From positions 107,524,276 through 107,588,275 of the forward strand of contig NC_092048.1 in the NCBI RefSeq assembly GCF_003086295.3: a DNA stretch of 64,000 nucleotides, read 5' to 3'. Shown piece by piece: positions 10,092 to 22,164 of this stretch (positions are counted from its first letter, which is position 1; every line of letters starts with the position of its first letter). The stretch comes from Arachis hypogaea. Its lineage: Eukaryota > Streptophyta > Magnoliopsida > Fabales > Fabaceae. The notes beneath the pieces were generated by a model. The model had not been told where the DNA came from. It saw nothing but the letters and a program-made list of their open reading frames with translations, and ran no database searches. The translations under genes and the position numbers were made by a program.

Positions 10092-13000
10092 TGATATAGT
10101 GATACTTCTGAAAACTGGATGTAATGGTCGTAGTGCATAAATATCTATAAGAAGTTTTGGATTGCACTTCAAACATATAGAGGAGGAGTGGGATTTAGTA
10201 GAGCTATTTAAGTGCTCGAGAACAACCCAACTCTTAATATATCCATTCTTAAATCTAAACCCGAGTATATACATATAAAAATCAAGGAGAATAACTAAAA
10301 AAGTTGGAAGCTAGCTGCAGTTAATGCGAGCCCACAAGAGGCAAGTAGAAAGAAAATATGGGAGAAAATAAAAGCTATAGCTGATAATAATACAAATGAA
10401 TAGCTATTACTGAGAGACTTTAATGATATAGCAGACTCCTTGGAAAAGAAAGGGGGACAGTGTTAATTTAAATGCTTGCTGAAGGTTTAAGGAGTGGATA
10501 TCAGAATGTGGGCTTATTGATGTGAAGTTTGTCGGATCTAAATATACTTGGAAGGAGCTTTAATGGGAGGGCTTAACGACAGTATTCAAAAGGTTTGATT
10601 GGGCTCTATATAATGTTGTGTGGAGAATTAGATTTCATGAGACAAAGGTTGAGGTGTTAACAAGGACCAATTTGGAATACTATCTAATCTTAATTAATAC
10701 TAATAATCCCATAATAAAAAGAGATGGGCAAAGACTTTTTAGATATGAGGCCATGTCGAACCTCCATTTGGAATTTTAGGATTGCATTAAACAAAATCGG
10801 AACACCACAACAGATTTGAATGCTTCTTTAAAATCACTGACAAGTGGTCTTATAAGATGGAATAAAGAGACTTTTGGAAACATCAATAAATGGAAAAGGG
10901 AGCTGATAAGGAGAATTAGAGGAATTCAAAGGAGCCAAAGCTATGGAAGAAATAGATTCTTAGAAGATCTTGAGAGACAACTCAATAAAGAATTAGGAGA
11001 TATTCTCAACAAAGAAGAGGTCATGTGGCTGCAAAAATCAAGAAATAAGTGGATTGTGGATGGAGATCGTAATACTCACTATTATCGTACCAAAACTTTA
11101 ATTAGAAGAAGGAAAAAAAATAGAGTTGTGAAGCTAAAAAAGACTGATGGTGTGTGCAAAGAAAAGTCAGAGGAGCTATTAAAAATGGTGGTGAGCTTTC
11201 TTAAAGACCTATATAAAGAAGAGATGATGGAACACCACTATCCTTACTCTAAAAGTTTTTATCCTAAGCTAGAAGAGAACTTAAAGAAGAAGATGATTGA
11301 AAGACCCAGCAGAGACAAAATTAAAGAAGCTTTTTTTTCCATTGGTTCGCTTAAAGCACTTGGATATAATAGATTTCCAACATTATTTTACAAGAAGAAC
11401 TAGGAGATTTTACAGAAAAGTTGTGTCAAGTTTATGCAACAAATTTGGGAAGATCTCAGTAACATTAAGATATATTATTAGACCTTCCTAACCTTAATAC
11501 TAAGAATCCAAGGCCCCGAATTTATTACCCAATTTAGAATTATAGGTTTCTATAACATAAGCTACAAATCCATCATTAAAATTATAGTGAAAAGATTAAA
11601 GCATACCCTTATGAACAGAATTTCTCCTTGCCAATTAAGTTTTATTCCGGGAAGAAAAATCCAGGATAATATCTTGATAACAAAGGAGATGATGCATAGA
11701 ATGAAGAGAATTAAAGGAAGAAGGGGATTCATGGCGATTAAATTTGGCTTTGAGAAGGCCTATGATCACTTAAGATAGAGTTATTTGAAGAATTGCCTAC
11801 AAGACTATGATCTTTCCGATCACATGGTAAATTTCATTATGGAATGTGCCAGCTCAATCTCATATAATCTTCTACGGAATAGGGAAAAACTAAAGATTTT
11901 AATCCTACTCATGGCATAAGGCAAGGCGACCTCACTTCTCCCTATTTATTTGTCATAGCTATGGACAAGCTATCTGAAATAATAGAGAAAATGTAAGAGA
12001 TAACTAATGAAAAATCATGAAGATAGGACATAATGGGCTAGAGATATTCCACTTGCTCTTCATTGACGACCTCATCATCTTCACTGAGGCTAGCAAATAC
12101 CAGATCAAGATTGTGAAGAAAATTATGGAGAACTTTTGGTTAGAATTTAAGATTAAGAAATAATGAGGTTAAAACTGCAGTCGTTTTTTCCAGAAATGTG
12201 AAGAAGACAACTAAAAAAGCCATCATTAAATTTTGTAGATAGAAGGAACAAAAATGTGTTGGTAGATATCTTAGAACAACAATTACAAACAAAATAAAAG
12301 GAAAAGAAAAATTTAGCAATATATTACAAAGGGTGAAGACGAAACTAAATGGGTAAAAATTATAATGCCTAACTCTCGCTGGAAGAAAGACATTAGCCAA
12401 AGCCTCTATCTGACCCATGGCATACTAGGAGATGCAATGCATTCGAATTACAAATGGGGTATGCAAGAAAATAGAGAAGGCTTAGTGAAACTTTATTTTG
12501 GGGATAAGAAAAATTAAAGAAGGGTGCACTATGTCAATTGGGAGACGATGTGCCTCCCAAAAAAATAGAGGGGACTAGATTTTAAAAAGATGCAGTTAAT
12601 GAATGCTGCATTTCTTATGAAAGCTTTATGGAGGCTAATTTTAAAAGAGAAGTCATTAGCTTTCCAAGTTTTCCAGCATCTTTATGGAAGTGGCCAACAC
12701 TGATCAGCCGAAATTATTTGCAGGAGAAAGGATTCACCTTTTTGGAAGGAATTAAACAAATTCTGGTATACTTTGCAACAGAATACCATGTAGATAATAA
12801 GTGATAGAAATAAGGTAAATATATGAAATAACAGATGGTTAAAAGGAGAAGACATCATTTTACCTAAGGCTATCAAGCCTATTCGAGATATTCAAATGAA
12901 TGATACAATTAACTCCCTAAAAGCACCGAACGGGAAGTGGAAGATGAATCTATTGAATCAATACCTAGATGAATATATAATTCAAAAAATTAGAACCCTC

Positions 13001-14110
13001 CCAGCACTCAATTCAAACTTAGGTGGGAACACCTTGCAATGATTCACGCTTTTGATGAAGAATTTTCAATTGCAACAGTTTATAAAGTTATAACCCAACA
13101 ACAGGAGAAAAATAATGATAAATAGAGAATAATATAGAGATGAAAAGGACAAGAAAGGATTAAGGTGTTTGTGTGGCAACTCCTTTGCAATAGACTATTC
13201 ATAACTAAAAGAAGTGCTAGAATCATGGGGACAACAACCTTTTGCAGAAACTGTTAAAGATAGATTGAAACCATCCTTTATGCCTTAAGGGATTGTCTAA
13301 AGACAACCACCATCTAGATGAAGCTCCTAAATCCATGCACAACACCTAGGTTCTTCGAAACAAATTTCGAGAATTGGATAGATCTTAATGTACACAACAA
13401 CATCAGGAGGACAAGTTCTACAAACTGATTAGATGAATTTTTGACAACAACATGGTGGTTGTGGAAGTGGAGATGCAAAGAATTCTTTGTCTCTTTTTTC
13501 CAGACCCAACAGTATCATCGGAGTCACAATAATCAAAAAGCAAATCTGAACATACAGAGATGTATATGGCAAGAAAAATCTCACAAGACCAAATACAAGC
13601 ATGAAACAAGTATAGATAAAATGGCAACCCTCACCAAAAGAATAGGATAAATTAAACGGTGATGGAGCATATCCAAGTAAAGAGAAGAAAGCGGGTTGTG
13701 GTGACTTAATCAGAACTTACCTGGGTGAGTAGATTGGAGGTTTTATGGCGAATCTTGGTCACTACAGTGTAGAAGAAGCTAAGCTCTGGGGTATTCCATG
13801 GGCTAAATTTGGCATGGCAACTGGGGATACGACACGTCATGGTAGAAATGGATTCTAAAACTGGATTCAAAAGCATCACAAAGATGAGATCCTGCAATAG
13901 TAGCCACAATGCCTTAATTAGGAGCATTGAGAATTTAACAAGGAAGCCATGGGAGGTTAAGTTCCAGCACACTTACAGAGGATCTAATTATTGCATCGAT
14001 TAGCTTGTAAAGAGAAGCTAGGAATGAGATCTAGGGTTTCATTTCATTGACCAAACTTTGGAGGAACTCAAAGCCTTCATGGATGATGATGTCAGAGGGG
14101 TTTCAATTTT
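10092..14110 (+). pseudogene. LINE-A ORF2 body (endonuclease, RT, zf-RVT, RNase H), decayed
   Basis: ORF2 makes the nickase and reverse transcriptase that copy the LINE at the target. Segments seen in order: endonuclease remnants (10092-10790, with LLRDFNDIADS near 10415); the linker with WNKETFGNI and RNKWIVDGDRNTHYY (10816-11110); RT motifs PCQLSFIPGRKIQDNI near 11640, EKAYDHL near 11755, GIRQGDLTSPYLFVIA near 11920 and the catalytic block LLFIDDLIIFTEAS near 12055; zf-RVT with VFVWQLLCNRLF near 13165; and RNase H-like AWQLGIRHVMVEMDS near 13815. The aspartate expected before EKAYD is replaced (FGFEKAYD). There are many stops, and the frame changes several times. It is not functional. Confidence 0.8.
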
Positions 14111-14189
14111 TCGTAATGTACTTGTAACTTAGTTTAGTTTACTTTCCTTGTTTGGGCCTTAGGCCTCTCACTTCTACCAAAAAAAAAAT

Positions 14190-15821
14190 GTGTACCTCTG
14201 TCCCAGAAGGAGGAAAATTCCATATTCTTAGACTTTGTTCTTTTACAACTCTACAGTATTTAGTTGGTCTGCGCATCTATTCGCTTCTTGATACATGTGG
14301 CTTATCCTGACCTACCAATCTCTCTGTAGGAGGTCGCTAATTCTGTAATACATACCGACCCTGATTCCTTTCACTTCTAGATTTTTTTAAACTATCAACG
14401 ACTTCTCTTGAGTCACATTCCATCCAAATTTTTTTCGCTCGTAGAGTCCAGGCCATTTCTAGCCCCATAAAAAGCCCCAAAACTCAACAAGAAAGGCCGA
14501 GCACACCACCAATCTTCTAGCGAATCCCATTATCTATCTTTTATCGCTATTTCTAATGACTCCTCCTGTTGTACCTAGATTATTCTTAGCTGCCCCATTA
14601 ATATTGATGTTGATCCAATCCTTTGGCAAGGGTTGCCACCTAATATAAGTCACTATCCTTCTTTGGTTATTGATTACTGGATAATTTTTGTTAAAGACCG
14701 TTTGGATATTCTTCACATAATCCAACATAATAATATGAGCCACATGAGGTCTCTTGAAGGGTGCATGAAAATTTCTATGTTTATTCACTTCCAAATTCTC
14801 CAACAGGTGACCATGAAGGTACTAATCTATCAGTTTGTATAGATCCATTCCAATCATCATTAAGACAAGCGTGGACCCATACCTCAATCGGAAGGGATAT
14901 AAAGTTAGAGAAAAGATCAGATCTCACATGCCTCCTCCAAATCTTCTTACTTCTTAGCTCCATCACAATCTCTCATGACATGTATGGTATCTTTGATATG
15001 GTTTTTACATAAGTGGAAAATCGGAGGAAAATCATACTATTTGCTCCGTCTAGAGTTTGTAAGAAGTTTACTACCATGATAGACTTGCCACATGAGCATA
15101 TTTATATGTTATGGACCCTTCCATTGTCAAATTTTTTTCCATACATTGTTGTCACAAGATGGCAATCCAGTTATGGTTTGGTACGCAAACTTCACAGAGA
15201 ATCTACCATATAAGGAGTATTTTCATACTAAGTTTTTTGGAGGGTCTGAGTAGTGGGGTGTCGGGGTAGATCTTATAAGAGTCAGACACTCTTCTGTAAC
15301 CTTGCTGCTAATTTCTTCTAACTTTCACTCCCCGTCCGAGTTAACAAAATTCTGCACCGTTGCCTCTATGCCTTCTATATGAGCATTTTGTAGTTTTTGG
15401 TCTATTAAGGGTCCCTCTAGATTTAGCCATCCGTCCTTCTAGAATTTAGTATTTCTCCCATTCCCCACTCTATGAATTAAATTTCTTCAAAAGCCAGCCA
15501 TATTTGTTGCATATTTCTCCACAAGCTGGAGCAATCTGTCAAAGCATATCGAATGTTATTAATGTCTCCATATTGATACTTTTGACTGAGAATTGTTGCC
15601 CACAAAGAGTTCAGCTTCTCTATAAGATTTTAGAATAATTTGTATTAAAAAAAACACAATTCATATTTTCTAAAATTTTAAAGCCAAGTCCTCCTACTTC
15701 CTTAGGGACTCTTCCAATTTCCTAGGTGGGCTTTCCAAGTAGTATCATCAGATTCCCAAATGAAGTTGCGCTGCGCATTTTCCACCTTGTTTCAAATTAC
15801 TTTTGGGATCTTGTTGCGTTG
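14190..15821 (-). pseudogene. LINE-B ORF2 3' part (zf-RVT and RNase H)
   Basis: The RNase H-like domain starts near 14640 with WQPLPKDWINININGAA and GGVIRN, and ends with WNFPPSGTEVH against LINE-A's tail. The RT-linked zinc-finger region lies upstream (about 14900-15450), with DLPHE and WTLP pieces. RNase H helps remove template RNA in plant LINEs. Stops and frame changes are frequent throughout. The last part of the domain is missing. Confidence 0.7.
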
Positions 15822-15826
15822 CATAG
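15822..15826. repeat. Target-site duplication of solo LTR (left)
   Basis: CATAG, repeated exactly at 17391-17395. Confidence 0.85.
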
Positions 15827-16638
15827 TGATGAGAGAGGGAAACGACGGTTCGAAAATTTAGCAAAATAATTTCTTCGTCGATAGCATAGTCCAAACCGAT
15901 AAGTAACCCTCCCAATCAAATTTTAATTTCAAATAAAAATAACCGATAGTAATTAAACCTCGGGTTGTTCTCCCTAGCAACTAGTGACCACAAGTACACA
16001 AATTTGATTGTAATTGCATGGGGTTTTCAATGATGAAGCAAATAATTAAAGGAATAAAAGAACACTCAAAATTATAATTAATAAACTAATAAATGAATAA
16101 AAGAACTATCTATATAATATGGACAAGTAAACCTTAAAGTGATTGATTGTGGTTCAAAACATAAATGGAACCTTGTTTTGGGATGAGTTATGGAATTCCT
16201 TCCTTGCCATAACCACAACTATGATAATTATGATGGATTAATCTCACTTAGTCAACCCTTAAAATCGAAGAGTAAGTCAAGTGAGCATAATTGTGCTTAA
16301 TGCACAAATCCTAGATAACTTACTAATTAACTTAGTAAAAAGCTAGCGTTAGTGGAAACAAGGACAACTAACAACCCAAGAATTATCACTAAATGTCGGA
16401 CATTATGACTCTAGTATTTCATATACTCATTTTTCCAAGTCAAGGAGTGAAAATTTACTCCATAATCAAAACTTGATTTCATCAAACACATGGTAGGCAT
16501 ATTCATAAAACATGGCAAAATTGTAAAAATACTCAAAACTATGAACAACCAATGAACAAAATCAACAATGACCACTCAATAAACATATAAAAGCCACTAA
16601 ACATCAAATTCATTAACTCAAACTCAAAATTTCAAAAC

Positions 16639-16660
16639 TATATATATATATATATATATA
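16639..16660. repeat. (TA)n microsatellite in solo LTR
   Basis: About eleven TA units. Confidence 0.9.
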
Positions 16661-16989
16661 TTGATAAGGTGCATTAAAATATAAGAAAGTGTAGAACAAG
16701 TAATGTAATAAAAGAGAAAATTAGGAAATACTTACAATGGAAATAGCTAGAATCCAAGATCAAAATTAAAAAATAAAAACTTGAAATATAAACCCTAATT
16801 ACATCCTAAATAAAATTGAGAGAAAACCTAAGCTAAACTACCCTAAACTACCTAAAAATATGCCTAAGTGTGTTGTCTATTGTCTATCCTCCCTATGTTG
16901 TGTTGCTAGCCCTCCTTATATGCTCCAAGGCCTTCAGAAATAGGCCAAAAAGCCTCCCAAAATGCGAGCTACGTGAATTTTTAACGAAG

Positions 16990-17095
16990 TCACGCGCAGG
17001 GACTTATGCGTACGCACAAGTGTGTGCATACGCACACTTGCTGATTTCCACTTGTGTGTACGCACAGAAGGTTGTGCATATGCACACTTGGCTGT
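16990..17095. repeat. GCGTACGC / GCATACGC palindrome cluster
   Basis: Within about 100 bp the motifs TGCGTACGCAC, TGCATACGCAC, TGTACGCAC and TGCATATGCAC recur in an otherwise AT-rich LTR. The same core (CGCGTACGCG) is clustered in the unrelated TEK-1 LTRs. Its function is unknown; it could be a protein-binding site or a silencing target. Confidence 0.7.
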
Positions 17096-17390
17096 GTGCT
17101 TCTCCTTTGTTTTCTTCATGTTTTCTCCCAATTGCATGCTTCTCTTCTACCCTTATCAAGTCATTCCTACCTATTACACCTGAAATCACTCATCAAAAGC
17201 ATCAAGGCATCAAATGGAATGAAAGTAGAATAAAATTGATTAAATTAAGCACAGAATAGCATGTTTTTACAATTAGGCATAATTTAGAGAGAAAACACAA
17301 AAGCATGCTATTTAGGTGAGTAAATGTGGGGTTATATGATGAAATCCACTCAATTCAAGGAAAAAATTATCATCAAATATGGACTTATCA

Positions 17391-17395
17391 CATAG
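17391..17395. repeat. Target-site duplication of solo LTR (right)
   Basis: CATAG, pairing with 15822-15826. Confidence 0.85.
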
Positions 17396-18931
17396 AAAAA
17401 TTTTCTATTGGTCTTACGGAGGCCTAAGGAAGAACCACTCTCCCTGTCATCGATAAGCTTTTCTACTTTCACCCTTGGAGTTTGTTCTTCACCTTGTCAA
17501 GGATATGACTATAGACCCTTTTATTATTTTTCCCCTCCATGATGTATGAACTTACATATCTCACATTTTTTTTGGTTTCTTTAAACCTAGATTCGTTGGT
17601 AATTATATCCCTACAGTTGCTGCTCACTCTTTTGGAAAAGTAGGTTTAGATCTTTTGTGCATTAACTATTTTTTTTGATGCCCTACAAAATGGATCAAGA
17701 CATCTCTTTATGTTAAGGATTTGGTCTTGAGATGCTTTCGCAAATAACATGTGGTTGTCGGCGAACATAAGATATGATATATAAGGGTCATCTCTCCCAA
17801 CATAAAAAGGATTCCACTGCCCTTTATTAACCATGTCATCAATCATGTGAGAAAGCCTATCAATACGGATGACAAAAATGTAAGAGGACAAAGGGTCCCC
17901 TTGGCGAATACCACACGAAGGGGTAAAAATATCAGTTTTTTTCCTATTCCGTAGCACCTAAAAAGCATCCAATCTGATGCAGTTCATAATAATGTCAATG
18001 AATAAGGGGGAATATAGTAGTTTTGGAGGCGTTTCTTGATAAAGTTCTAGATGAGGTGGTCGTATGCATTCTCCAAGTCTATTTTGATGGCTATATACCC
18101 ATTTTGGTAGTGCACTTTCTCATGGAATAAATAATTTTGTATGTAATTATGATATTATCTTGAATTTTTCGGCTGAGAATGAAGTACTGTGTTGGAGATA
18201 TTTGGTTGTTCAAGGTGGTTTTGATCTTGTTAGCTATTGTCTTTGTAATGGTTTTGTAAGAGGCATTACAAAGTGACACGGGCCGAAATTGATTAATGAA
18301 CTCCGGGTGATTAACCTTTAGGACCAGGGTGAGGAGAGTATTATTAACGTTTCTTATACCATTCGGGTTCCTCCAAACACTTCATAACAAAATTAATTAT
18401 CTTGCCTCCAACAATTTGTCAATGTTCTTTAAAACCTCCACTAGCAAACCATCATTTGCTGAGGCCTTGAGAGAACCCATTAATCAATATGACAAATTTT
18501 ATCTCTTCTGCTGTAACAAAATTTCTTAGGCTTTGGACTACATTATTCTCCGTTGGAGGGTAAAATGTACAAGTTTCTATGTAACATCTTTTATCCTGAC
18601 TGGGTTCCTGGCAAAGATTCTTATAATATGAGCAAACATAAGTTTTCAAATACTCTACATTTTCTATCAACTCCCCTTCCTTAATTTCACAGCATTAGAA
18701 TTTCATTCTTTCTCTTCCCAATGATGGTTTTTGTGTGATAATACTGCGTATTGATGTTCCCTTCCACAATCCATTTTTTTCTTGACTTCTAGAGCCAAAA
18801 AATTTGTTCTTTATCCAAGTTTTCTTCTAGCTCTTTGCTATGCCTATCCTTAAGAATGTCTAGATAATCACTTCTACTATATCTGTGTGAGTTCTGAATA
18901 CCCCTTAACCTATTCAAAAGGTTTTTTTTTT
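17396..18931 (-). pseudogene. LINE-B ORF2 reverse transcriptase segment
   Basis: On the minus strand the RT motifs appear in order: VTAEEIKFVI near 18500, MSLCNASYKTITKTIANKIK near 18260, SRKIQDNIIITYKIIYSMR near 18150, GIRQGDPLSSYIFVI near 17890, and ISYLMFADNHMLFAKAS near 17750. The catalytic pair is FADN instead of the usual F/YADD, so one of the two metal-binding aspartates is lost. Stops and frame changes separate the blocks. It is a dead relative of the LINE-A polymerase. Confidence 0.78.
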
Positions 18932-19273
18932 GTTAAATTACACAGTTGGTCCCTACACTTTCAGTGAAATTACAAATTAGTCCCTACACTTTAAAAGTTT
19001 GTAATTGGATCCCTAAAGAGAATTAAAATTTGCAATTTAGTCCCCGCCGGTCAAAAAGTGTTGATTTAATAGAATATTCTCAAAATATGCTGAGAATATT
19101 CTGTTAAAATAGAGAATATACTGAGAATATTCTGTTAAATCAAACACTTTTTGAATGATGGGGACTAAATTACAAATTTTAGTTATCTTTAGGGACCCAA
19201 TTACAAACTTTTAAAGTATAGGGACCAATTTACAATTTTACTGAAAGTATAGGGACCAACTGTGTAATTTAAC
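18932..19273. mobile_element. Foldback MITE in LINE-B
   Basis: A 342-bp element whose two arms are near-perfect inverted repeats. The left arm begins GTTAAATTACACAGTTGGTC at 18932; the right arm read backwards begins the same from 19273. Each arm continues with CCCTACACTTT / CCCTATACTTT and a second AAATT-GGTCCCTA unit, giving arms over 100 bp. The centre (19040-19140) contains three AGAATATTCTGTTAAA copies. It has no coding capacity. T runs on both sides hide the target duplication, so the superfamily is open; long arms favour Mutator-type. Confidence 0.8.
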
Positions 19274-19362
19274 CTTCATTTTTTTTTTGTCAAATATGTA
19301 TCCCAAAACCTCATTATTCCAATTTTTTTTCACAATCTGGTTAATAACAGAAGTGAGAGGTT

Positions 19363-19453
19363 GCCAACGAGCTATAACTCAAATGGCATAGTCTTTCCAT
19401 ACTCACCTAAGAGGTCTCGGATTCGGGTCTTCTTATCTTCATTAAAAAAAAAA
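19363..19453 (+). mobile_element. Very short tRNA-derived SINE
   Basis: The 91-bp sequence has an A-box-like GCTATAACTCAAATGGCA (19371-19388), a B-box-like GGATTCGGGTC (19419-19429) and an A run (19444-19453). The 15-bp CAGAAGTGAGAGGTT flanks it exactly (19348-19362 and 19454-19468), the mark of LINE-driven insertion. The spacing of the two boxes (about 31 bp between them) fits a tRNA-type pol III promoter. It inserted into the LINE-B endonuclease. At about 80 bp before the tail it is almost only a tRNA-like head, short for plant SINEs. Confidence 0.82.
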
Positions 19454-20167
19454 CAGAAGTGAGAGGTTAGTTTTTCGGTCAAGACTCAAATATGAAGGGA
19501 AGGAAATCTTGATGATGCATCCATATGTACTCAAATCTAAAGGGCTTGCTTCTAGGAGAGAGATACATACCTTTACTCTTAACAAGGATGGGGTGATGAT
19601 CTGATCTCATTCTAGGGAGATGATCCACATCTTCGTTCCTAATTACACATAGTCTTATCCAAGCGTTAGAAAATTTTGTCTCCATTTTTCCAAATAGGAC
19701 CTCGCCACGTAAATCTGGTACCGTTGAACTCTAAGGCTATAACTCTCCACCCAATCTTTAAAGCGTTTAATTTGTGCCAGGTCTAGTAAAGCTCCACCTT
19801 TATTTTCGTTAATGCCCCCAATGTCATTAAAATCTCCACACACAAGCTACGATTCTCGCATGGTATCCACAATGTCCTTGACAAAGCTTATGACCTCTCT
19901 ATGTCGCACTTTCTGAGGGTTAGCATATACCACTATGAGATACCAAGGCCCCATAACATCTTCAATCAAGATGTGTAGAGCTTGATTATGTCTATAGATT
20001 TCACAAATGTGAAAATTAGGATTGTTCTCCATGAGCCAAATCTCTCGTGAAAAGCCTTAGGCATTAACAATCATAGAGAAATTGAAGCCATTTTTTTAAT
20101 AGACTTCCTTGTTACTTTTCCTCCGCATCTAGTCTCTTGAATCACTACTAGGTCATGTTTGAACTGC

Positions 20168-20172
20168 GTCAC
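20168..20172. repeat. GYP-3 target-site duplication (left)
   Basis: GTCAC, repeated at 43201-43205. Confidence 0.85.
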
Positions 20173-21685
20173 TGGTGCACGGAATTTAACTTCGCACAAC
20201 TGAATCAGCAAGTGTACTGGGTCATCCAAGTAATACCTGAGGTGAGTCAGGGTCGATCCCACGAGGATTGTCGGCTTGGATCAAATAGTGGTTATCTTGT
20301 AAATCTTAGTCAAGCAGATAGAAAATTTGTTTAGTTCTTTAAGCGCATAAAAGTAAAGTGAAGTAAAAATAACGTTACTCAATGGTTGTGAATTCAATGA
20401 TAAGAAGATGGTTAAGGCTTCGAAGATGCTTTGTTCTTCTGGATCAATACTTTCTTACTATCTACTCCAACTGTAAATGATTTCTTCTATAGCAGGCTGT
20501 ATGTGATCAACGCCAGATTGAGCGGCCGCCAATCTTCCTCTGGACTGAACACCAGATTTAGTGCGCATCCAGTCTGAATGAGGGTGAAGCTCCTGCAGTT
20601 CATTCCCTTGGTGATCCTACTCAAAATGCCACAAACAAGGTCGAATCTTTCGGATCAGAGAATGTTGTGCCTTGGTTCTAGCTTCTACCACAAAGACCCT
20701 AATCTCCCCGTACCTCGGTTGAACTGATGTCTCGAGAAGTCCCCAATGAAGTCGTGGATTAGCCGTCTAAGAGGCGTATCCTCAAGCTAGTGGTTCATTG
20801 ATATCCGATGAAAGACGCTCGCTGAACCCATGTAGAATAGAGATAACTTTTGACGGTTCAACTCATTCATAAGGTTGAAGAATGAAGATACATCTTAGGA
20901 GAGAATCAAACACGAATTGAAATAGAACAGTAGTACTTTTATTAATCCATAAAACTCAACAAAGCTCCTAACCTTAACCTATGAGGTTTAGTGGCTCATA
21001 CTGTACATAGAACAATGTAAAAATGCGTAAGGTGGTGTAATAAGATCCTAAACAAGGGTGATCTTCTCCTATATATACTAACCTAATGACTAAGGATTAC
21101 AGAAATATGATAAACTAGTCTATTAGTACGAAAATCCACTTCTGAGACCTACTTTGTGAGTGTTTGGGCTGAACAGAAGAGTAAGCCACGTGTTAGGACA
21201 CCTTAGGGGCATTGAATGCTGGCTAGGGCCCCCTTTTGGGCATTGGACGCTGGTCACCTCCTTGTGGGCGTTGGACGCCAGAATAGGGTTGGTGGCTGGC
21301 GTTGAACGCCAGCTTTGGGCCTTCAACTCTGAAGCAAAGTATGGAATATTATATATTTCTGGAAAGTCCTAGATGTCAACCTTCCATAGTCGTTGAGAGC
21401 GCACCATTTGGACTTGTGTAGCTCCAGAAAAGCTCCTTCGAGTGCACAGAGGTTAGATCCTGACAGCATCTGCAGTGCTTTCTTTGCCTCTGAATCAGAC
21501 TTTTGCTCCAACTCCTCAATTTCAGCTAGAAAATACCTGAAATTGCATAAAAACACAAACTCAAAGTAGAATCCAAAAATGTGAATTTTGCACTAAAATC
21601 TATGAAAACTTGATAAAACTTAAATAAAACATAAAAAAACTATATGAAAATGATGTCAAAAAGCGTATAAAATATCCGCTCATCA
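20173..21685 (-). repeat. GYP-3 3' LTR
   Basis: A 1513-bp LTR: minus strand starts TGATGAGCGGATATTTTATACG at 21685 and ends TTCCGTGCACCA at 20173. It has the same layout as the GYP-1 LTR: TGATGAGCGG start, GGCGTT/AACGCC palindromes (21185-21315), and a GTACTTGCTG-type end. It is clearly diverged from GYP-1, so it is an older copy of the same superfamily. Confidence 0.85.
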
Positions 21686-22163
21686 GAACACCAAACTGGG
21701 TACTTCAGGGGAGAGTTTCTGGTGCTTCAAAGCTTCTAATTCATGCCCTTACTTCTCTTGCTCCTTGACTAGTTTGCAAATCATGCTAGTTTGATCTTTC
21801 TGCTCCTCTCTTAGTTGATCCAAGGTGGTTTGTAGTTGAATCATAGATGCTTTCAACTGAGTCCAATATTCAATTGTAGGGTTCTCTTATGGAGGCTCAG
21901 ATGCCTTCCTTTTGGGATGATCCTCTGGTACCCTAGCACTTTCCATCACCTGTTTGGTGATTGGGCTTTCCACTGGGATAAATGTATCTATGTGAATCAG
22001 GACTTTAGCCTCTTGACATAGGCGAAAGATAAGGTTTGGATAAACCAGCTTGGCTTGAGTGGACATCCTGTTTGCAAACTTGTACATCTCACGGTAAATT
22101 ATTTGGTGAACTTCTACCCCATTCCCCATCATGATGAAGTGAATCATCACAGCTCTTGCTACT
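21686..22163 (-). pseudogene. GYP-3 extra 3' ORF, C-terminal half
   Basis: Minus strand from 22163: RAVMIHFIMMGNGVEVHQ, then KLVYPNLIFRLCQEA, PVESPITK and a coiled Gln/Glu-rich tail (to about 21700). It aligns with residues from RAVMIHCIMMGK onward in the GYP-1 extra ORF (31441-31942). The family resembles what is annotated as 'putative plant transposon protein' (Transposase_32-type, from memory); its role in the retroelement is unknown. The N-terminal half is missing at the COP-1 junction. One TAA interrupts near 21886. Confidence 0.75.
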
Positions 22164-22164
22164 T

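Larger units (their letters stand above)
2420..14189 (+). mobile_element. LINE-A, decayed plant L1-type retrotransposon (with nested insertions)
   Basis: In order on the plus strand: a DUF4283 plus zinc-knuckle ORF1 (2790-3673), then ORF2 with endonuclease, reverse transcriptase, zf-RVT and RNase H segments, and a 3' end at 14189 in a ten-base A run after a GGCCTTAGGCC-type tail. This is the standard plant L1 order. A 411-bp MITE (3727-4137) and a 5.2-kb hAT stack (4926-10083) interrupt it; without them the LINE is about 6.2 kb. Both ORFs carry many stops. The 5' end is approximate, and I found no target duplication flanking the A run. Confidence 0.82.
15827..17390 (-). mobile_element. Solo LTR of a Ty3/gypsy element
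   Basis: A 1564-bp block runs from TGATGAGAG to GGACTTATCA, so its ends are TGAT/ATCA, and is flanked by the exact 5-bp duplication CATAG. It has no internal region, primer site or coding sequence, which is the product of recombination between two LTRs. Minus orientation is inferred because reading TGATAAGTCC first resembles other legume gypsy LTR starts. A run of GCGTACGC and GCATACGC motifs alternating with CACTTG lies at 16990-17095. It interrupts LINE-B ORF2. Confidence 0.82.
19290..20172 (-). pseudogene. LINE-B ORF2 endonuclease segment
   Basis: Minus-strand pieces of the apurinic-type endonuclease: FKHDLVVIQETRCGG (20160-20115), the metal-binding glutamate region; WYLIVVYANPQ near 19940; CGDFNDI at 19840-19820, holding the catalytic aspartate; and MRSDHHPIL near 19600, the SDH motif. 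They are followed by the region leading to RT. The cut at 20172 is the GYP-3 insertion; the SINE at 19363-19453 lies further down. Frame changes and stops make it a pseudogene, although several catalytic residues are still readable. Confidence 0.8.
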
